Source: Rubrobacter sp. (GTDB lineage: Bacteria > Actinomycetota > Rubrobacteria > Rubrobacterales > Rubrobacteraceae). Taken from it: a stretch of DNA of 64,000 nucleotides. The notes below the pieces were generated by a model, which was not told the origin of the DNA, ran no database searches, and saw nothing but the letters and a program-made list of their open reading frames with translations. The DNA lies in contig JACCWD010000115.1 in NCBI GenBank assembly GCA_013697825.1, forward strand, positions 1-64,000, read 5' to 3'. This document shows, piece by piece, positions 41,210-49,434 of this stretch. Position 1 is the stretch's first letter. Every line of letters begins with the position of its first letter. Made by a program: the position numbers and the translations under genes.

Positions 41210-42607
41210 TTATTTCTCCGGTGGCCTTCGATCCAATGGCCGCGCCGTCTCGTACGCATGCGAAGCTCGAAGCACGAGCGCGTCTTCGTATCTCCCGCCG
41301 ACGATTTGAAGCCCGATGGGCATCCCCGACTCCGTAAACCCGCACGGCACGCTCGCCGCCGGTTGCTGCGTGAGGTTGAACGGATACGAAAACGGCGTCC
41401 AACTCATCCATTGCCGATGCGGAGAATCTTCGGGAACATTCCGCCCCGCTTCGAATGCCGGAATCGGCATCGCCGGGGTGAGGAGGAGGTCATACGCCTC
41501 ATGGAAGAGGCTCATGCGAAGCCCGAGCTCGGCCCGCGCCTCGGCGGCGGCGAGGTATTCGAGCGCGGAATATCTTTCGCCCGCCGCCACGACCTCTTCG
41601 AGTCCCGGGTCTATGAGTTCGCGCTTCCCCTCCTCGAAATGGCCGACAAAGTTCGCCGCCGCCGTGAACCAATGCGCGTTGAAACACTCCACCGGATCTT
41701 CGAAGCCGGGGTTCGTTTCCTCGACGATCGCCCCCATTTCCTCGAAAGCACGGGCCGCTTTTTCCGCCGCTTCGGCCACCTCCGAGTCCACATCCACATA
41801 CCCGAGGTTCGGGCTGAAAGCGACTCGAAGCCCCGTCACACCGCCCTCGACCCCTTCCGAATACGCGACTTTTTTATATGGAAGCGCGGTCGCGTCGCGC
41901 GAATCCGGTTCCGAAAGCATATCGAGCATGAGCGCGGCGTCGGCGACGGTGTTCGCCATCGGCCCGGCGTGCGAGAGCGAGCCGAACGGACTCGGCGGCC
42001 ACAATGGTATACGCCCATAACTCGGCTTCAAACCGAAAATCCCCGAGAAAGCCGCCGGAATCCTCACCGACCCGCCGCCGTCCGTCCCCACCGAAAGCGG
42101 CCCCATCCCGAGCGCGACCGCCGCCGCCGAGCCGCCGGAAGAACCGCCGGGCGTCTTCGACACATCCCACGGGTTCCTCGTGATCCCCGTGAGGGGGGAG
42201 TCCGTGACGCCTTTCCAGCCAAGCTCCGGCGTCGTCGTCTTCCCGAGAAGAACCGCCCCATTCTCCCGAAGCCGGGCCACGAGCGGCGCGTCGTCCTCCC
42301 ACGGCCCCTTCGGGCTGATCGCCTTTGAGCCACGGAGCGTCGGCCACCCGCGAGTGAGGAAAACGTCCTTTATGGAAGTCGGAACCCCGTCGAGCCTTAC
42401 CTTCGGCTCGCCTCTCGAATATCGCTCCTCCGAAGACCGGGCCGCTTCGAGGGCCGCGTCCGCGTCCACGAGGCAAAAAGCATTCACGCGGTCGTTGTGG
42501 GCTTCGATGCGTTCCAAAACCGCCCGAGTCGCCTCGACGGGCGAAAGTTCGCGGGAGCGATAAAGCCCGAGAAGCTCGGCGGCGGTCATGCGCGTCGGGT
42601 CATTCAT
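41210..42607 (-). CDS. Amidase (amidase-signature family)
   Basis: A 465-residue amidase-signature hydrolase. The Ser-cisSer-Lys triad is in GVPTSIKDVFLTRGWPTLRG (Lys near 79), GGSSGGSAAAVALGMGPLSV (cis-Ser near 153) and GTDGGGSVRIPAAFSGIFGL (Ser near 177). It is close to GatA-like free amidases but shorter and lacks GatB/GatC neighbours, so tRNA amidation is unlikely. It hydrolyses an unknown small amide. GGAGG lies before ATG. Position between a D-hydroxyacid dehydrogenase and DUF3830, with Asp/Glu racemase-like genes nearby, suggests catabolism of a dicarboxylic acid amide such as maleamate, but this is speculative. Confidence 0.88.
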   Translation of the reverse strand: MNDPTRMTAAELLGLYRSRELSPVEATRAVLERIEAHNDRVNAFCLVDADAALEAARSSEERYSRGEPKVRLDGVPTSIKDVFLTRGWPTLRGSKAISPKGPWEDDAPLVARLRENGAVLLGKTTTPELGWKGVTDSPLTGITRNPWDVSKTPGGSSGGSAAAVALGMGPLSVGTDGGGSVRIPAAFSGIFGLKPSYGRIPLWPPSPFGSLSHAGPMANTVADAALMLDMLSEPDSRDATALPYKKVAYSEGVEGGVTGLRVAFSPNLGYVDVDSEVAEAAEKAARAFEEMGAIVEETNPGFEDPVECFNAHWFTAAANFVGHFEEGKRELIDPGLEEVVAAGERYSALEYLAAAEARAELGLRMSLFHEAYDLLLTPAMPIPAFEAGRNVPEDSPHRQWMSWTPFSYPFNLTQQPAASVPCGFTESGMPIGLQIVGGRYEDALVLRASHAYETARPLDRRPPEK

Positions 42608-42625
42608 GAAACCTCCAAAATACCG

Positions 42626-42882
42626 GGAGTGGGGAGGTCGCGTCGCTCAGCGTTCCGCTTCGCTCGCTTCGGGAGCCGTTCGCGGACGCTCGTTTCGGGA
42701 GTCGGGGTTTTCTCGACTTTCGTTATTTCCACACTCACGCCTTCCCGCTCGATGAGCTTTCGATGAACCCGGCGGGGGCTTCGGTGGCGGACGCTTCACC
42801 CATCATCTCTCTTTCCGACTCCCGAAGCGTCGCGAGGCGACACGGCTCCCGACTCCCCGGAGCGAAGCGACGAAGGAGCGGA
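42626..42882. repeat. Dispersed GGGAGTCGGGA element, copy E
   Basis: The region starts ACCGGGAGTGGGGAGGTCGC, contains TTTCGGGAGTCGGGGTTTTC, CGATGAGCTTTCGATGAACC and CTTCGGTGGCGGACGCTTC, and ends with TTCCGACTCCCGAAGCG plus CGGCTCCCGACTCCCC. Its right part is read on the minus strand as the C-terminus of the hydroxyacid dehydrogenase. Confidence 0.75.
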
Positions 42883-43875
42883 GCGACCATACCCCCGCTC
42901 CTTGTCCACGATATTGAAAAGTTCTTCGCCCTCGCTCCACCGCCGGAAATTCTCCGCGATGAGTTCGCCGAGCGCGTTCGTCCACCCGACGAAGTCCCCG
43001 GACATGTGCGGCGAGATGATGACCTCGTCCATCTCCCACAACGGGCTTTCCGGCGGGAGCGGCTCCTCCCGGAACACGTCGAGGGCCGCGCCGGAGATTT
43101 TCTTTTCTCGGAGAGCGGCGGTGAGGGCGGCTTCGTCCACTATTTTTCCGCGACCGATGTTTATGAGCCTCGCTTCGGATTTCATCCTCCCGAACTGTTC
43201 GGCGCCGAACATGTCCCTCGTCTCGTCGGTGAGGGGGGCGGCGATGACGACATAGTCGGCGTGGGGGAGGGCGGCGTCGAGTTCTTCGTGGGCGAAAACG
43301 CGCTCGAAGTCGGGGTCTTCGGGTTTCGCGGTTCTCGCGACGGCGGACGGTTTCATGCCGAGGTTTTTCGCGAGAGTCGAGATCATGCGCCCGATCGGCC
43401 CCGCCCCGACGACGAGGAGCGTCTTCCCGGAGAGCATCCCACTCTCACGGTGCCTCCATTCTTTTCGTCTTTGGAGCGTGAGCGTCCGGAGAAGATCCTT
43501 CTCGAATACGAGCATCGTCCCGACGACATATTCGGCGATGGATCGATCGAAGACGCCCCGCGAGTTCGTCACGACGACCCCGCTTTCGACAAGTTCCGGG
43601 AATAATGCCGCGTCCACGCCCGCCCCCGCGACATGAACCCACCGAAGCTCGTCCGCGAAGCTCCACGCATCCCGAAGCTCGCTCGCCCGGAAGTCCCATA
43701 TGAAGAGCGCCTCCACTCCGGGGAGGATGCTTTTCAATGTCTCGCCGTCCGGGGCGAAGCGAACCTCCGCGTTCCCCATCACCGTCTCGATGTTCGGCGG
43801 CGGGTCTTCCTTCGCCGCGCCGAGGATGGCGAGGATGGGGCGGGTGTTTTTCTTCGCGGCGTTTCCTTTCCCCAT
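42796..43875 (-). CDS. D-2-hydroxyacid dehydrogenase with repeat-derived tail
   Basis: A 359-residue NAD-dependent dehydrogenase of the D-isomer-specific family. It has VHVAGAGVDAALFPELVESG, the Rossmann segment LLVVGAGPIGRMISTLAKNL, the catalytic Arg in LINIGRGKIVDEAALTAALR, Glu in DVFREEPLPPESPLW and His in IISPHMSG. Substrate is uncertain (glyoxylate, hydroxypyruvate or another 2-oxo acid). Family homology ends near NIVDKERGYG; the last ~25 residues (APSSLRSGESGAVSPRDASG and on) come from repeat copy E and echo the tail of the antiporter at 10671-12380. ATG 43875 is preceded by GAGGGAGGGATCG. It is divergent from the GntR gene. Confidence 0.87.
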   Translation of the reverse strand: MGKGNAAKKNTRPILAILGAAKEDPPPNIETVMGNAEVRFAPDGETLKSILPGVEALFIWDFRASELRDAWSFADELRWVHVAGAGVDAALFPELVESGVVVTNSRGVFDRSIAEYVVGTMLVFEKDLLRTLTLQRRKEWRHRESGMLSGKTLLVVGAGPIGRMISTLAKNLGMKPSAVARTAKPEDPDFERVFAHEELDAALPHADYVVIAAPLTDETRDMFGAEQFGRMKSEARLINIGRGKIVDEAALTAALREKKISGAALDVFREEPLPPESPLWEMDEVIISPHMSGDFVGWTNALGELIAENFRRWSEGEELFNIVDKERGYGRSAPSSLRSGESGAVSPRDASGVGKRDDG

Positions 43876-43927
43876 CGATCCCTCCCTCGGTTCCTCGCTC
43901 CCCACGCACGGTACGCATGTATTGTAG

Positions 43928-43941
43928 GATTGTCAACAATT
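43928..43941. promoter_or_regulatory. Candidate GntR/FCD operator in front of regulator and dehydrogenase
   Basis: GATTGTCAACAATT lies between the divergent hydroxyacid dehydrogenase and GntR-type genes. It is the reverse complement of the site at 38535-38548 except for one base. The regulator encoded next to it is the obvious candidate binder. Confidence 0.62.
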
Positions 43942-43960
43942 CCGCGAAAGCGGGAAGACT

Positions 43961-44665
43961 ATGGACGGGATTCCGGGAGGCGGCGTGGTTCGGGGCATGG
44001 AGAAATTGGAGCCGGTCGGATGGGAAAGCACAGCGGGGATCATCGCCGCGAGGATACGGGAGAGGATCATAGACGGCACGTTCGAGCCGGGATCTCCGCT
44101 CGGCGAGGCGCACCTCGCGGCCCGGCTCGGGGTGAGCCGCGGCCCGGTGAGGGAGGCGATGCAACGTCTCATTCAGGAAGGTCTCCTCACGAACCGCCGA
44201 AACCGGGGCGTGTGCGTCATCTCGCTCGGCGAGGGAGATTTCGCTGACATATACTTCGCCCGCGGCGTTATCGAGAAAGAGGCCGCGAGGATTTTGATGC
44301 GCTCCGGCGAGGCGGCCCACCTCGAAGAACTCGAAGATTTGACGGCCCGCATGTCCGAGGCCGCCGGAACGGTCGAGTGGTCTGAGCTAACGACCCTCGA
44401 CCTCCGCTTCCACGAAACCCTCGTCGCGTCGTCGGGGAGCGGGAGGCTCGTGAGGATGTTCGGAACCCTCGCCGCCGAGACACGGATATGCCTCTCGCAG
44501 CTCGAACCCGCATATCCGGCGCACGAACGCCTCGTCGAGGAGCACCGGAGCCTCCTCGAAGCCATGCGCCGGGGCGACGAAGCGAGAACCCTCGACCTCA
44601 TAGACAAACACCTCTCCGACGCGGTGCATGATCTACGTGTGAACCGAGAGCCGGGGGGTTCTTGA
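43961..44665 (+). CDS. GntR-family (FCD) transcriptional regulator
   Basis: A 234-residue regulator. The GntR winged helix occupies residues about 23-88: IIAARIRERIIDGTFEPGSP, LGEAHLAARLGVSRGPVREA and RLIQEGLLTNRRNRG. The FCD effector domain follows (about 97-222) with LDLRFHETLVASSGSGRLVR containing the metal-binding Asp/His positions, and ERLVEEHRSLLEAMRRGDEA. FCD regulators sense small carboxylic acids. It divergently faces the hydroxyacid dehydrogenase; a shared palindrome next to the BCCT/amino-acid dehydrogenase promoters suggests a small regulon. An internal ATG at 43997 is a second possible start. Confidence 0.88.
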   Translation: MDGIPGGGVVRGMEKLEPVGWESTAGIIAARIRERIIDGTFEPGSPLGEAHLAARLGVSRGPVREAMQRLIQEGLLTNRRNRGVCVISLGEGDFADIYFARGVIEKEAARILMRSGEAAHLEELEDLTARMSEAAGTVEWSELTTLDLRFHETLVASSGSGRLVRMFGTLAAETRICLSQLEPAYPAHERLVEEHRSLLEAMRRGDEARTLDLIDKHLSDAVHDLRVNREPGGS

Positions 44666-45229
44666 TTTCGTTTCCCTCGACTCTTCCGCGTCTTCGCCCG
44701 TGATACCGAGTCCGGGTGGAGAGCCGTGCGTTCGCGAAGATGCGCTCCTCGGAGGGAAGCCCACCACCGATCGCCCGGACTCGGTATGATCGGTGGTTCG
44801 TCGGTTTCGGAGGAAGCGTCTCGTCTCGTTCGGCATGGCGCGGTTTCCGGTGGGATCGTGGCGTGTGCATGTGGTTCGGGAAAGGTCGTTTCGGACGACT
44901 TCGACACGTGCATCCCACCCCGTCAAACCGCCGTGATACGGAATCCGAACGGCCACTTCGTGCCTTCGAGCGTACGCGAGGTCGTGAGATCGGTGAAATG
45001 GATGCGTTGCGAAGCCGGGCGCGAGCGAAGAGATCTCACGAAACTCCGCGAACTCGTAAACGACGGAACCCGATCGCCGACTCGGTATGAGGCGTCGGAT
45101 GGGGAGGAGCCGACGGCCATCGTCTCGTACGGGTTCTTTCCTCATTCATCCCCGTTGGGTCGCCGATCCCCGTCGCGCCCGACGCTCGTTGTGAGAACGG
45201 TCGCGCCTCTTTCGCGGGGGCTTCGCCCG
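44666..45229. other. 564-base non-coding stretch with repeat elements
   Basis: No gene is supported. Open frames through it have Arg-rich, shadow-like composition. It contains an inverted repeat: ATACCGAGTCCGGG (44703-44716) and its exact complement CCCGGACTCGGTAT (44774-44787). A related GACTCGGTATGAGGCGTCG string lies near 45077, and TTCCGTATGAGGCGTCG near 2942. It probably consists of decayed repeats and may end the convergent GntR and racemase-like transcripts. Confidence 0.5.
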
Positions 45230-46051
45230 TCACAGCTTTTCCCGGCCCCCGACTCCCGAAGCGACGTGGAGCGGAGCGGCTCCCGACTCCCGGCGAGCGA
45301 CAGCGAGCGGCGACGGCGGCGGGACTTCCCACTCGTTGGCGAGTCCGGCGGCGCGGAGGGCGGCCCACATCGTAACCTGGTTGGCGGAGAGGACGGGTTT
45401 TCCGAGTTCCTCTTCGAGATCGGGGAGGATGCGGAAAGTTCGGAGGTTCGTGCAGCTAAGGAACACCGCGTCGGCGTCGGGTCGGTCGGCGGCGAGCGCG
45501 AGGGCGCGCACCGAATCCGCGCTCACCCGGAAGATGTCGCCCGTGAGGCCGAGGTATGCGTTCGACACCGTGTCGTATCCCGCCTCGCCGAGGAACCGCG
45601 AGAGCTTCTCCGTCACCTCTCCGTCGTACGGGGTTCCGACCGCGACCCGCTTCACGTCGAGGGCTTCGAGGGCCGTGAGGAGCGCGCCGCTCGCGGTGAT
45701 CGCCCGCTTCGCGCCCGCCTCCTCCATCGCGGCCCGGAGGCGTGCCTCGCCCGCGACGCCCTCGACGAAGCTCCCCGAGGTGCATGCGTACGCTATGACC
45801 TCGGGGGCGGCGATGGCGAGGTCTTTCACCGCCCGCATCACGACCGCCGCCTGGCTCACGAGCGAGGCGAACTCGATGCCGACGGGGAGCTCGACGGTGG
45901 GGGTGCGCGTTACATGGAGCGAGGCGTTCTCCGGCAGCCACCGCCAATATTCGCGGTCGAGGACGAGGTCGAAGGGCGTTATTATCCCGATTCCGACCTC
46001 GCCCGAGAAGTCGTCGAGAACCGCCTTCCCCGTCAAATTGACCTCGATCAC
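45230..46051 (-). CDS. Asp/Glu racemase superfamily protein, maleate isomerase-like
   Basis: A 273-residue protein starting with GTG 46051 behind GGGAGGTGAAACC. It has GIGIITPFDLVLDREYWRWL, the first catalytic-Cys motif VIAYACTSGSFVEGV and the second AVFLSCTNLRTFRILPDLEE, followed by GKPVLSANQVTMWAALR. The presence of both cysteines and the ACTSG/SCTNLRT phrasing is typical of maleate cis-trans isomerases (arylmalonate decarboxylases lack the first Cys). Substrate is inferred. The last ~20 residues (ARRESGAAPLHVASGVGGRE) come from a dispersed repeat. It is divergent from a paralogue lacking both cysteines. Confidence 0.82.
   Translation of the reverse strand: MIEVNLTGKAVLDDFSGEVGIGIITPFDLVLDREYWRWLPENASLHVTRTPTVELPVGIEFASLVSQAAVVMRAVKDLAIAAPEVIAYACTSGSFVEGVAGEARLRAAMEEAGAKRAITASGALLTALEALDVKRVAVGTPYDGEVTEKLSRFLGEAGYDTVSNAYLGLTGDIFRVSADSVRALALAADRPDADAVFLSCTNLRTFRILPDLEEELGKPVLSANQVTMWAALRAAGLANEWEVPPPSPLAVARRESGAAPLHVASGVGGREKL
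45235..45312. repeat. Dispersed GGGAGTCGGGA element, partial copy F
   Basis: TTTTCCCGGCCCCCGACTCC, CGAAGCGACGTGGAGCGGAG, and CGGCTCCCGACTCCCGGCGA match the terminal segment of the element family. Only the end section is present. It encodes the C-terminus of the maleate isomerase-like gene on the minus strand. Confidence 0.65.
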
Positions 46052-46112
46052 GGTTTCACCTCCCGACGACGTTTCACATTTCAATGCATATTGTGGCACG
46101 CTGTTTCACATT
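46052..46112. promoter_or_regulatory. Direct repeats in divergent promoter of the two racemase-like genes
   Basis: GTTTCACATT occurs at 46071-46080 and again at 46103-46112, 32 bases apart (about three helical turns), with a third partial copy GGTTTCACC at 46052. Spacing and placement between the divergent genes suggest binding sites for a common regulator. Confidence 0.5.
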
Positions 46113-46146
46113 GCGCGACCAAATATCCAAAATGAAGGAGAAAGTT

Positions 46147-46875
46147 TTGCCGAACGATGAGACGAACCGCGTGAAACTCGGCTTTTTGTACCCCGGTTTC
46201 GCCGCCGAGGACGACTATCCACGCCTCGCCGAAATGACCGGAACCCGCGCCGAACTCGTCCACACCTCCATCGGCGAGGATGCCCACACGGTGGAGGCTC
46301 TCAGCGACATGGGTTCCCTTCCGCGCCTCCTCGAAGGGGCGAAGGTTCTCGAACAACGAGGCGTGGATTCGGTCGTGTGGTCTTCGACGAGCGCGAGCTT
46401 CGTCCTCGGGTGGGACGGCGCGATGCGCCAAGCCGAAGCCCTCGAAGAAGCACTCAGTGTACCCGCCTCGACGACCGCCTTCGCGTTCGTGAGCGCGGCG
46501 AAAAAGCTCGGGGTGGAGAGGGCCGCCGTCGCGGCGACGTATCCCGAGGACATCGCGCGGCTTTTCGAGAAATTCCTGGAAATCGGAGGTGTATCCGTCG
46601 TTCGGGTGGGGACTCGAGGGATCATTACTGCCGCCGAGGTCGGGACGCTCGGTCGGGAGGCGGTTCTCGAACTCGCGGTCGGGAACGATGACGGGTCGGC
46701 GGATGTTCTTCTCATGCCGGACACGGCGCTTCACAGCGCGGCGTGGCTCGAGGAGATCGAGGACGCGGTCGGGAAGCCCGTCATAACGGCGAATCAGGCG
46801 ACGTATCGGGAGGCGATGCGCCTCGCCGGGGACGATAAGGTTCGGGAGGGACTCGGGAGTCTTTTCCGGGTTTGA
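46147..46875 (+). CDS. Asp/Glu racemase superfamily paralogue lacking both catalytic cysteines
   Basis: A 242-residue protein starting with TTG 46147, preceded by AAGGAG at six bases. It aligns in order with its divergent neighbour: KLGFLYPGFAAEDDYPRLAE, then DSVVWSSTSASFVLGWDGAM where the first Cys motif should be, and ADVLLMPDTALHSAAWLEEI where the second should be. Ser replaces the first Cys and Asp-Thr replaces the second Cys-Thr. GKPVITANQATYREAMRLAG is kept. It is therefore unlikely to use the usual two-Cys chemistry; it may be a catalytically different enzyme or a partner subunit. No tag of pseudogene decay is seen. Confidence 0.78.
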   Translation: MPNDETNRVKLGFLYPGFAAEDDYPRLAEMTGTRAELVHTSIGEDAHTVEALSDMGSLPRLLEGAKVLEQRGVDSVVWSSTSASFVLGWDGAMRQAEALEEALSVPASTTAFAFVSAAKKLGVERAAVAATYPEDIARLFEKFLEIGGVSVVRVGTRGIITAAEVGTLGREAVLELAVGNDDGSADVLLMPDTALHSAAWLEEIEDAVGKPVITANQATYREAMRLAGDDKVREGLGSLFRV

Positions 46876-47129
46876 AAAGGTTTTGAGAATCTTTTCTCCG
46901 GTGGAGTGAAATCCGCATCGAGGCGCGGATTCGGCGTCGGTGGGGCGCCTTCGGAATCGGGGGTTAAGTAATGTTCGTAGCTTGCGTGGGATGGGCATAC
47001 TCGCTATAGTCTTCCGGCATGTACTGGCGGGCGGAAGTTCGCTTTGGCTATCTGCGAAGGGGCGGTTCACGAGGTTCGAGTTTAGCTTTCTTGTTCGTTA
47101 ATGCGTTTTCGACTGGAGGTTTTTCGAGT

Positions 47130-48014
47130 ATGCCCGACAATGACACGCACCACCAAAAATCCGGCAAGGCGAGTTTCGACGATATTTACGATATGGAGGA
47201 TCCCCGCGCTTATTTCACGGAGCTCGGGGCGTTCGATTACAAAGCCCCCGAGCATGGAAGCCGCCTTTTCTCGTGCTTGATCGAGGCGAAGGGGAAGGCC
47301 CGCGACGCGGACGACCCGTTCAATATAGTGGACGTGTGCTGTTCATACGGAATTAACGCCGCCCTTCTCAAATACGACATCACGCTCGACGACCTTTACG
47401 ACCGATACCGCTCCGAAGAAGCGGCGAGGGTTTCGAGCAACGAACTCGCCGTCTCGGACAAGGCTTTTTATGCGGCACGGAAGAAGGACGACCACCCGCG
47501 AGTGGTCGGCGTGGATTTCGCCGAGAACGCGGTCGCATACGGGGCGAGGGCCGGCCTCCTCGACGCGGGCTTCGCCGAGAACCTTGAAGACGAACCCGCG
47601 AGCGACGCGCTCGAACGCGCCATACGCCGCACCGATCTCCTCACCGTCACGGGCGGCATCGGGTACATCTCCGAGAAGACCTTCGACCACCTCCTCGGGA
47701 GCATGGAGGGCGCGCCGTGGGTCGCCTCGCTCGCGCTCCGGTGGGTCTCATACGACGACATCGCCGAAACCCTCTCCAAACATGGTCTCGCCACCGAAAA
47801 GCTCGACACCCACACCTTCATACAACGCCGCTTCGCCGACACCGAGGAACACGAATACGTCATCGGCGAACTCGAGAAGATGGGCGTGGACACCGAAGGC
47901 AAAGAATCCGAAGGTTCGTACCACGCCAATTTCTATCTCTCACGGCCCGTGGAGGACGCGGCGAGAACCCCCATCGAAGAGCTTCTCGCTCCCGTTCTCG
48001 AAACGTCGAGATAA
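47130..48014 (+). CDS. Class I SAM-dependent methyltransferase-like protein
   Basis: This 294-residue protein has a Rossmann methyltransferase core. Motif I reads IVDVCCSYGINAALLKYDI, motif II-like is RVVGVDFAENAVAYGARAGL, and DLLTVTGGIGYISEKTFDHL would be motif IV-V. Cysteines replace the usual Gly-x-Gly positions in motif I (DVCCSYG), so SAM binding is probable but not certain. Family is not recognised further; homologues of this style are annotated as hypothetical methyltransferases. ATG 47130 follows CTGGAGG; upstream in-frame starts have no site. It is convergent with the Rieske gene, the gap being filled exactly by an inverted-repeat element. Confidence 0.7.
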   Translation: MPDNDTHHQKSGKASFDDIYDMEDPRAYFTELGAFDYKAPEHGSRLFSCLIEAKGKARDADDPFNIVDVCCSYGINAALLKYDITLDDLYDRYRSEEAARVSSNELAVSDKAFYAARKKDDHPRVVGVDFAENAVAYGARAGLLDAGFAENLEDEPASDALERAIRRTDLLTVTGGIGYISEKTFDHLLGSMEGAPWVASLALRWVSYDDIAETLSKHGLATEKLDTHTFIQRRFADTEEHEYVIGELEKMGVDTEGKESEGSYHANFYLSRPVEDAARTPIEELLAPVLETSR

Positions 48015-48192
48015 GCTCGCTGTCGCCCGCGCATTCAGCGATCAGCCGTCAGCTAAAAACCGTCCGGCGGCGAGAGTCGCGTTCCGAACACGACCCTCAC
48101 CCGGTGGGACTCACCGCTTCACGAACGCCGCGACTTCGCCAGCGGGGGTCGCCGGAAAAAGCTGACGGCTGACAGCGCGGGCGACAGCGAGC
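48015..48192. repeat. MITE-like inverted-repeat element between convergent genes
   Basis: GCTCGCTGTCGCCCGCGC (48015-48032) is repeated perfectly inverted at 48175-48192. Inner arms CAGCCGTCAGCT (48043-48054) and AGCTGACGGCTG (48160-48171) are also perfect. The element starts one base after the stop codon of the methyltransferase gene and ends two bases before that of the Rieske gene. Confidence 0.8.
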
Positions 48193-48193
48193 T

Positions 48194-49426
48194 TCACGCC
48201 GACCTCGCCACCGGACGCGCCGCTCGGGCCGCTCCTTCGAGCCGCCCGAGATACCACACCACGAACGACTCGACGGAGCTTTCGGTGAGGGTGGAGAAGG
48301 GGCCGGGTTCGTAGGCGAGGGACTTTATCCCGGCGTGGTTGTTCTCGCAGAGTTCCCAATCCTGCTCCGAGGTCATCTTCCACACATGCGCGACCGTTCC
48401 GGGGTCGTAATCTTTTCCTTCGACGGCCTCCTCGTCCACGAAGAAGGTGACTTCCACGCGGGTGAGGTCGGGGCTTATCGGGAGGAGCCTCGTCGTCATG
48501 GCGTAGTCGCAGTTCGCGTGGCCCCAGAAATTGGGGAGCGTGATGATGCGGAGGCTCCCGCCGTCGGGACTCTCGAAATCGCCCATCAATGGCGCGACGA
48601 GGTTTCCGTCGAGGCTCTCTGTGAGGAAGCCTTCTTTTAGCGGGAGGCGGGAGATTCGGTGCGGGTCGCCGTCCGGGAAATTGACCTCCTTCGGGGAGAG
48701 GCCGAGGTTTTCCCACCGCTCGTATTCGCTGTCGAGGAGCGAATAATATTCCGCGTCGCCTCGGGTGTCGCCGGGGAGTCCGAGGTCGTAGTTCGACATG
48801 CAAAATTCCGGGTGGCTCACGCGGCAGTGATAGCATTCGCGGTTGTTCTCGACGAGAACCTTCCAGTTCGCCCGGACCTCGTAGTTATGGCGGGCTGCGA
48901 CTTTGGCGTTATCGAGGCCGTGCGCTCGGAGTTGCGGCTCGATGGCGTCGAGCATCGGGCCGAAGTCCGGCGCGTCGTCCGAGACGCACACGAAGATGAG
49001 GCCCGCCGCCTCGCGGATGTGGGCCTTCCGCAAAGCGTATTCTTCGGGGCGGAAGGTGTCGCCCATGAGGCGGGCGTTCGTTAGTTTCCCGTCGGGGGCG
49101 TACACCCATTGGTGGTACGGGCAGACGAGCGCTTTCGCGCAGCCGCGTTCTTCGGTGGCGATCTTCGAGCCGCGGTGGCGGCATACGTTGAAATGGGCGT
49201 GGATGTCGCCGTTTTTGTCGCGGATGATTATGAGGGACTCGTCGCCGACGGGGAGGGTGAAATAGTCGCCGGGGTTCGGGATCTCGCACGAGGCTCCGGC
49301 AAAGAGCCAGTTCGAGTGGAAGATGCGCTCCATCTCCTCGGCGAAGATGTCTTCGTCCGTGTAAAACTCGCGGGGGAGGCTCTTTCCCGGAGTCCGTTTT
49401 TGCAAAAGGTTCGTGAGGTTGTCCAT
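48194..49426 (-). CDS. Rieske non-heme iron oxygenase, quaternary-ammonium type
   Basis: A 410-residue Rieske oxygenase alpha subunit. The 2Fe-2S ligands are C82/H84 (NVCRHRGSK) and C102/H105 (VCPYHQWVY). The mononuclear iron site is H200 and H205 in NNRECYHCRVSHPEF. The bridging position before it is Glu (E197, E-x-x-H) in place of the common Asp, as in carnitine monooxygenase CntA and related betaine oxygenases. Substrate is probably glycine betaine, proline betaine or carnitine, removing a methyl or cleaving a C-N bond. ATG 49426 follows AAGGACGACT. It lies just downstream of the sarcosine oxidase gene in one transcript. No ferredoxin-reductase partner is visible in the window. Confidence 0.88.
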   Translation of the reverse strand: MDNLTNLLQKRTPGKSLPREFYTDEDIFAEEMERIFHSNWLFAGASCEIPNPGDYFTLPVGDESLIIIRDKNGDIHAHFNVCRHRGSKIATEERGCAKALVCPYHQWVYAPDGKLTNARLMGDTFRPEEYALRKAHIREAAGLIFVCVSDDAPDFGPMLDAIEPQLRAHGLDNAKVAARHNYEVRANWKVLVENNRECYHCRVSHPEFCMSNYDLGLPGDTRGDAEYYSLLDSEYERWENLGLSPKEVNFPDGDPHRISRLPLKEGFLTESLDGNLVAPLMGDFESPDGGSLRIITLPNFWGHANCDYAMTTRLLPISPDLTRVEVTFFVDEEAVEGKDYDPGTVAHVWKMTSEQDWELCENNHAGIKSLAYEPGPFSTLTESSVESFVVWYLGRLEGAARAARPVARSA

Positions 49427-49434
49427 AGTCGTCC

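Noticed and set aside
44726-46135. 469-residue + strand frame
   Set aside because: Runs through a repeat-rich gap and antisense to the maleate isomerase-like gene; composition is shadow-like.
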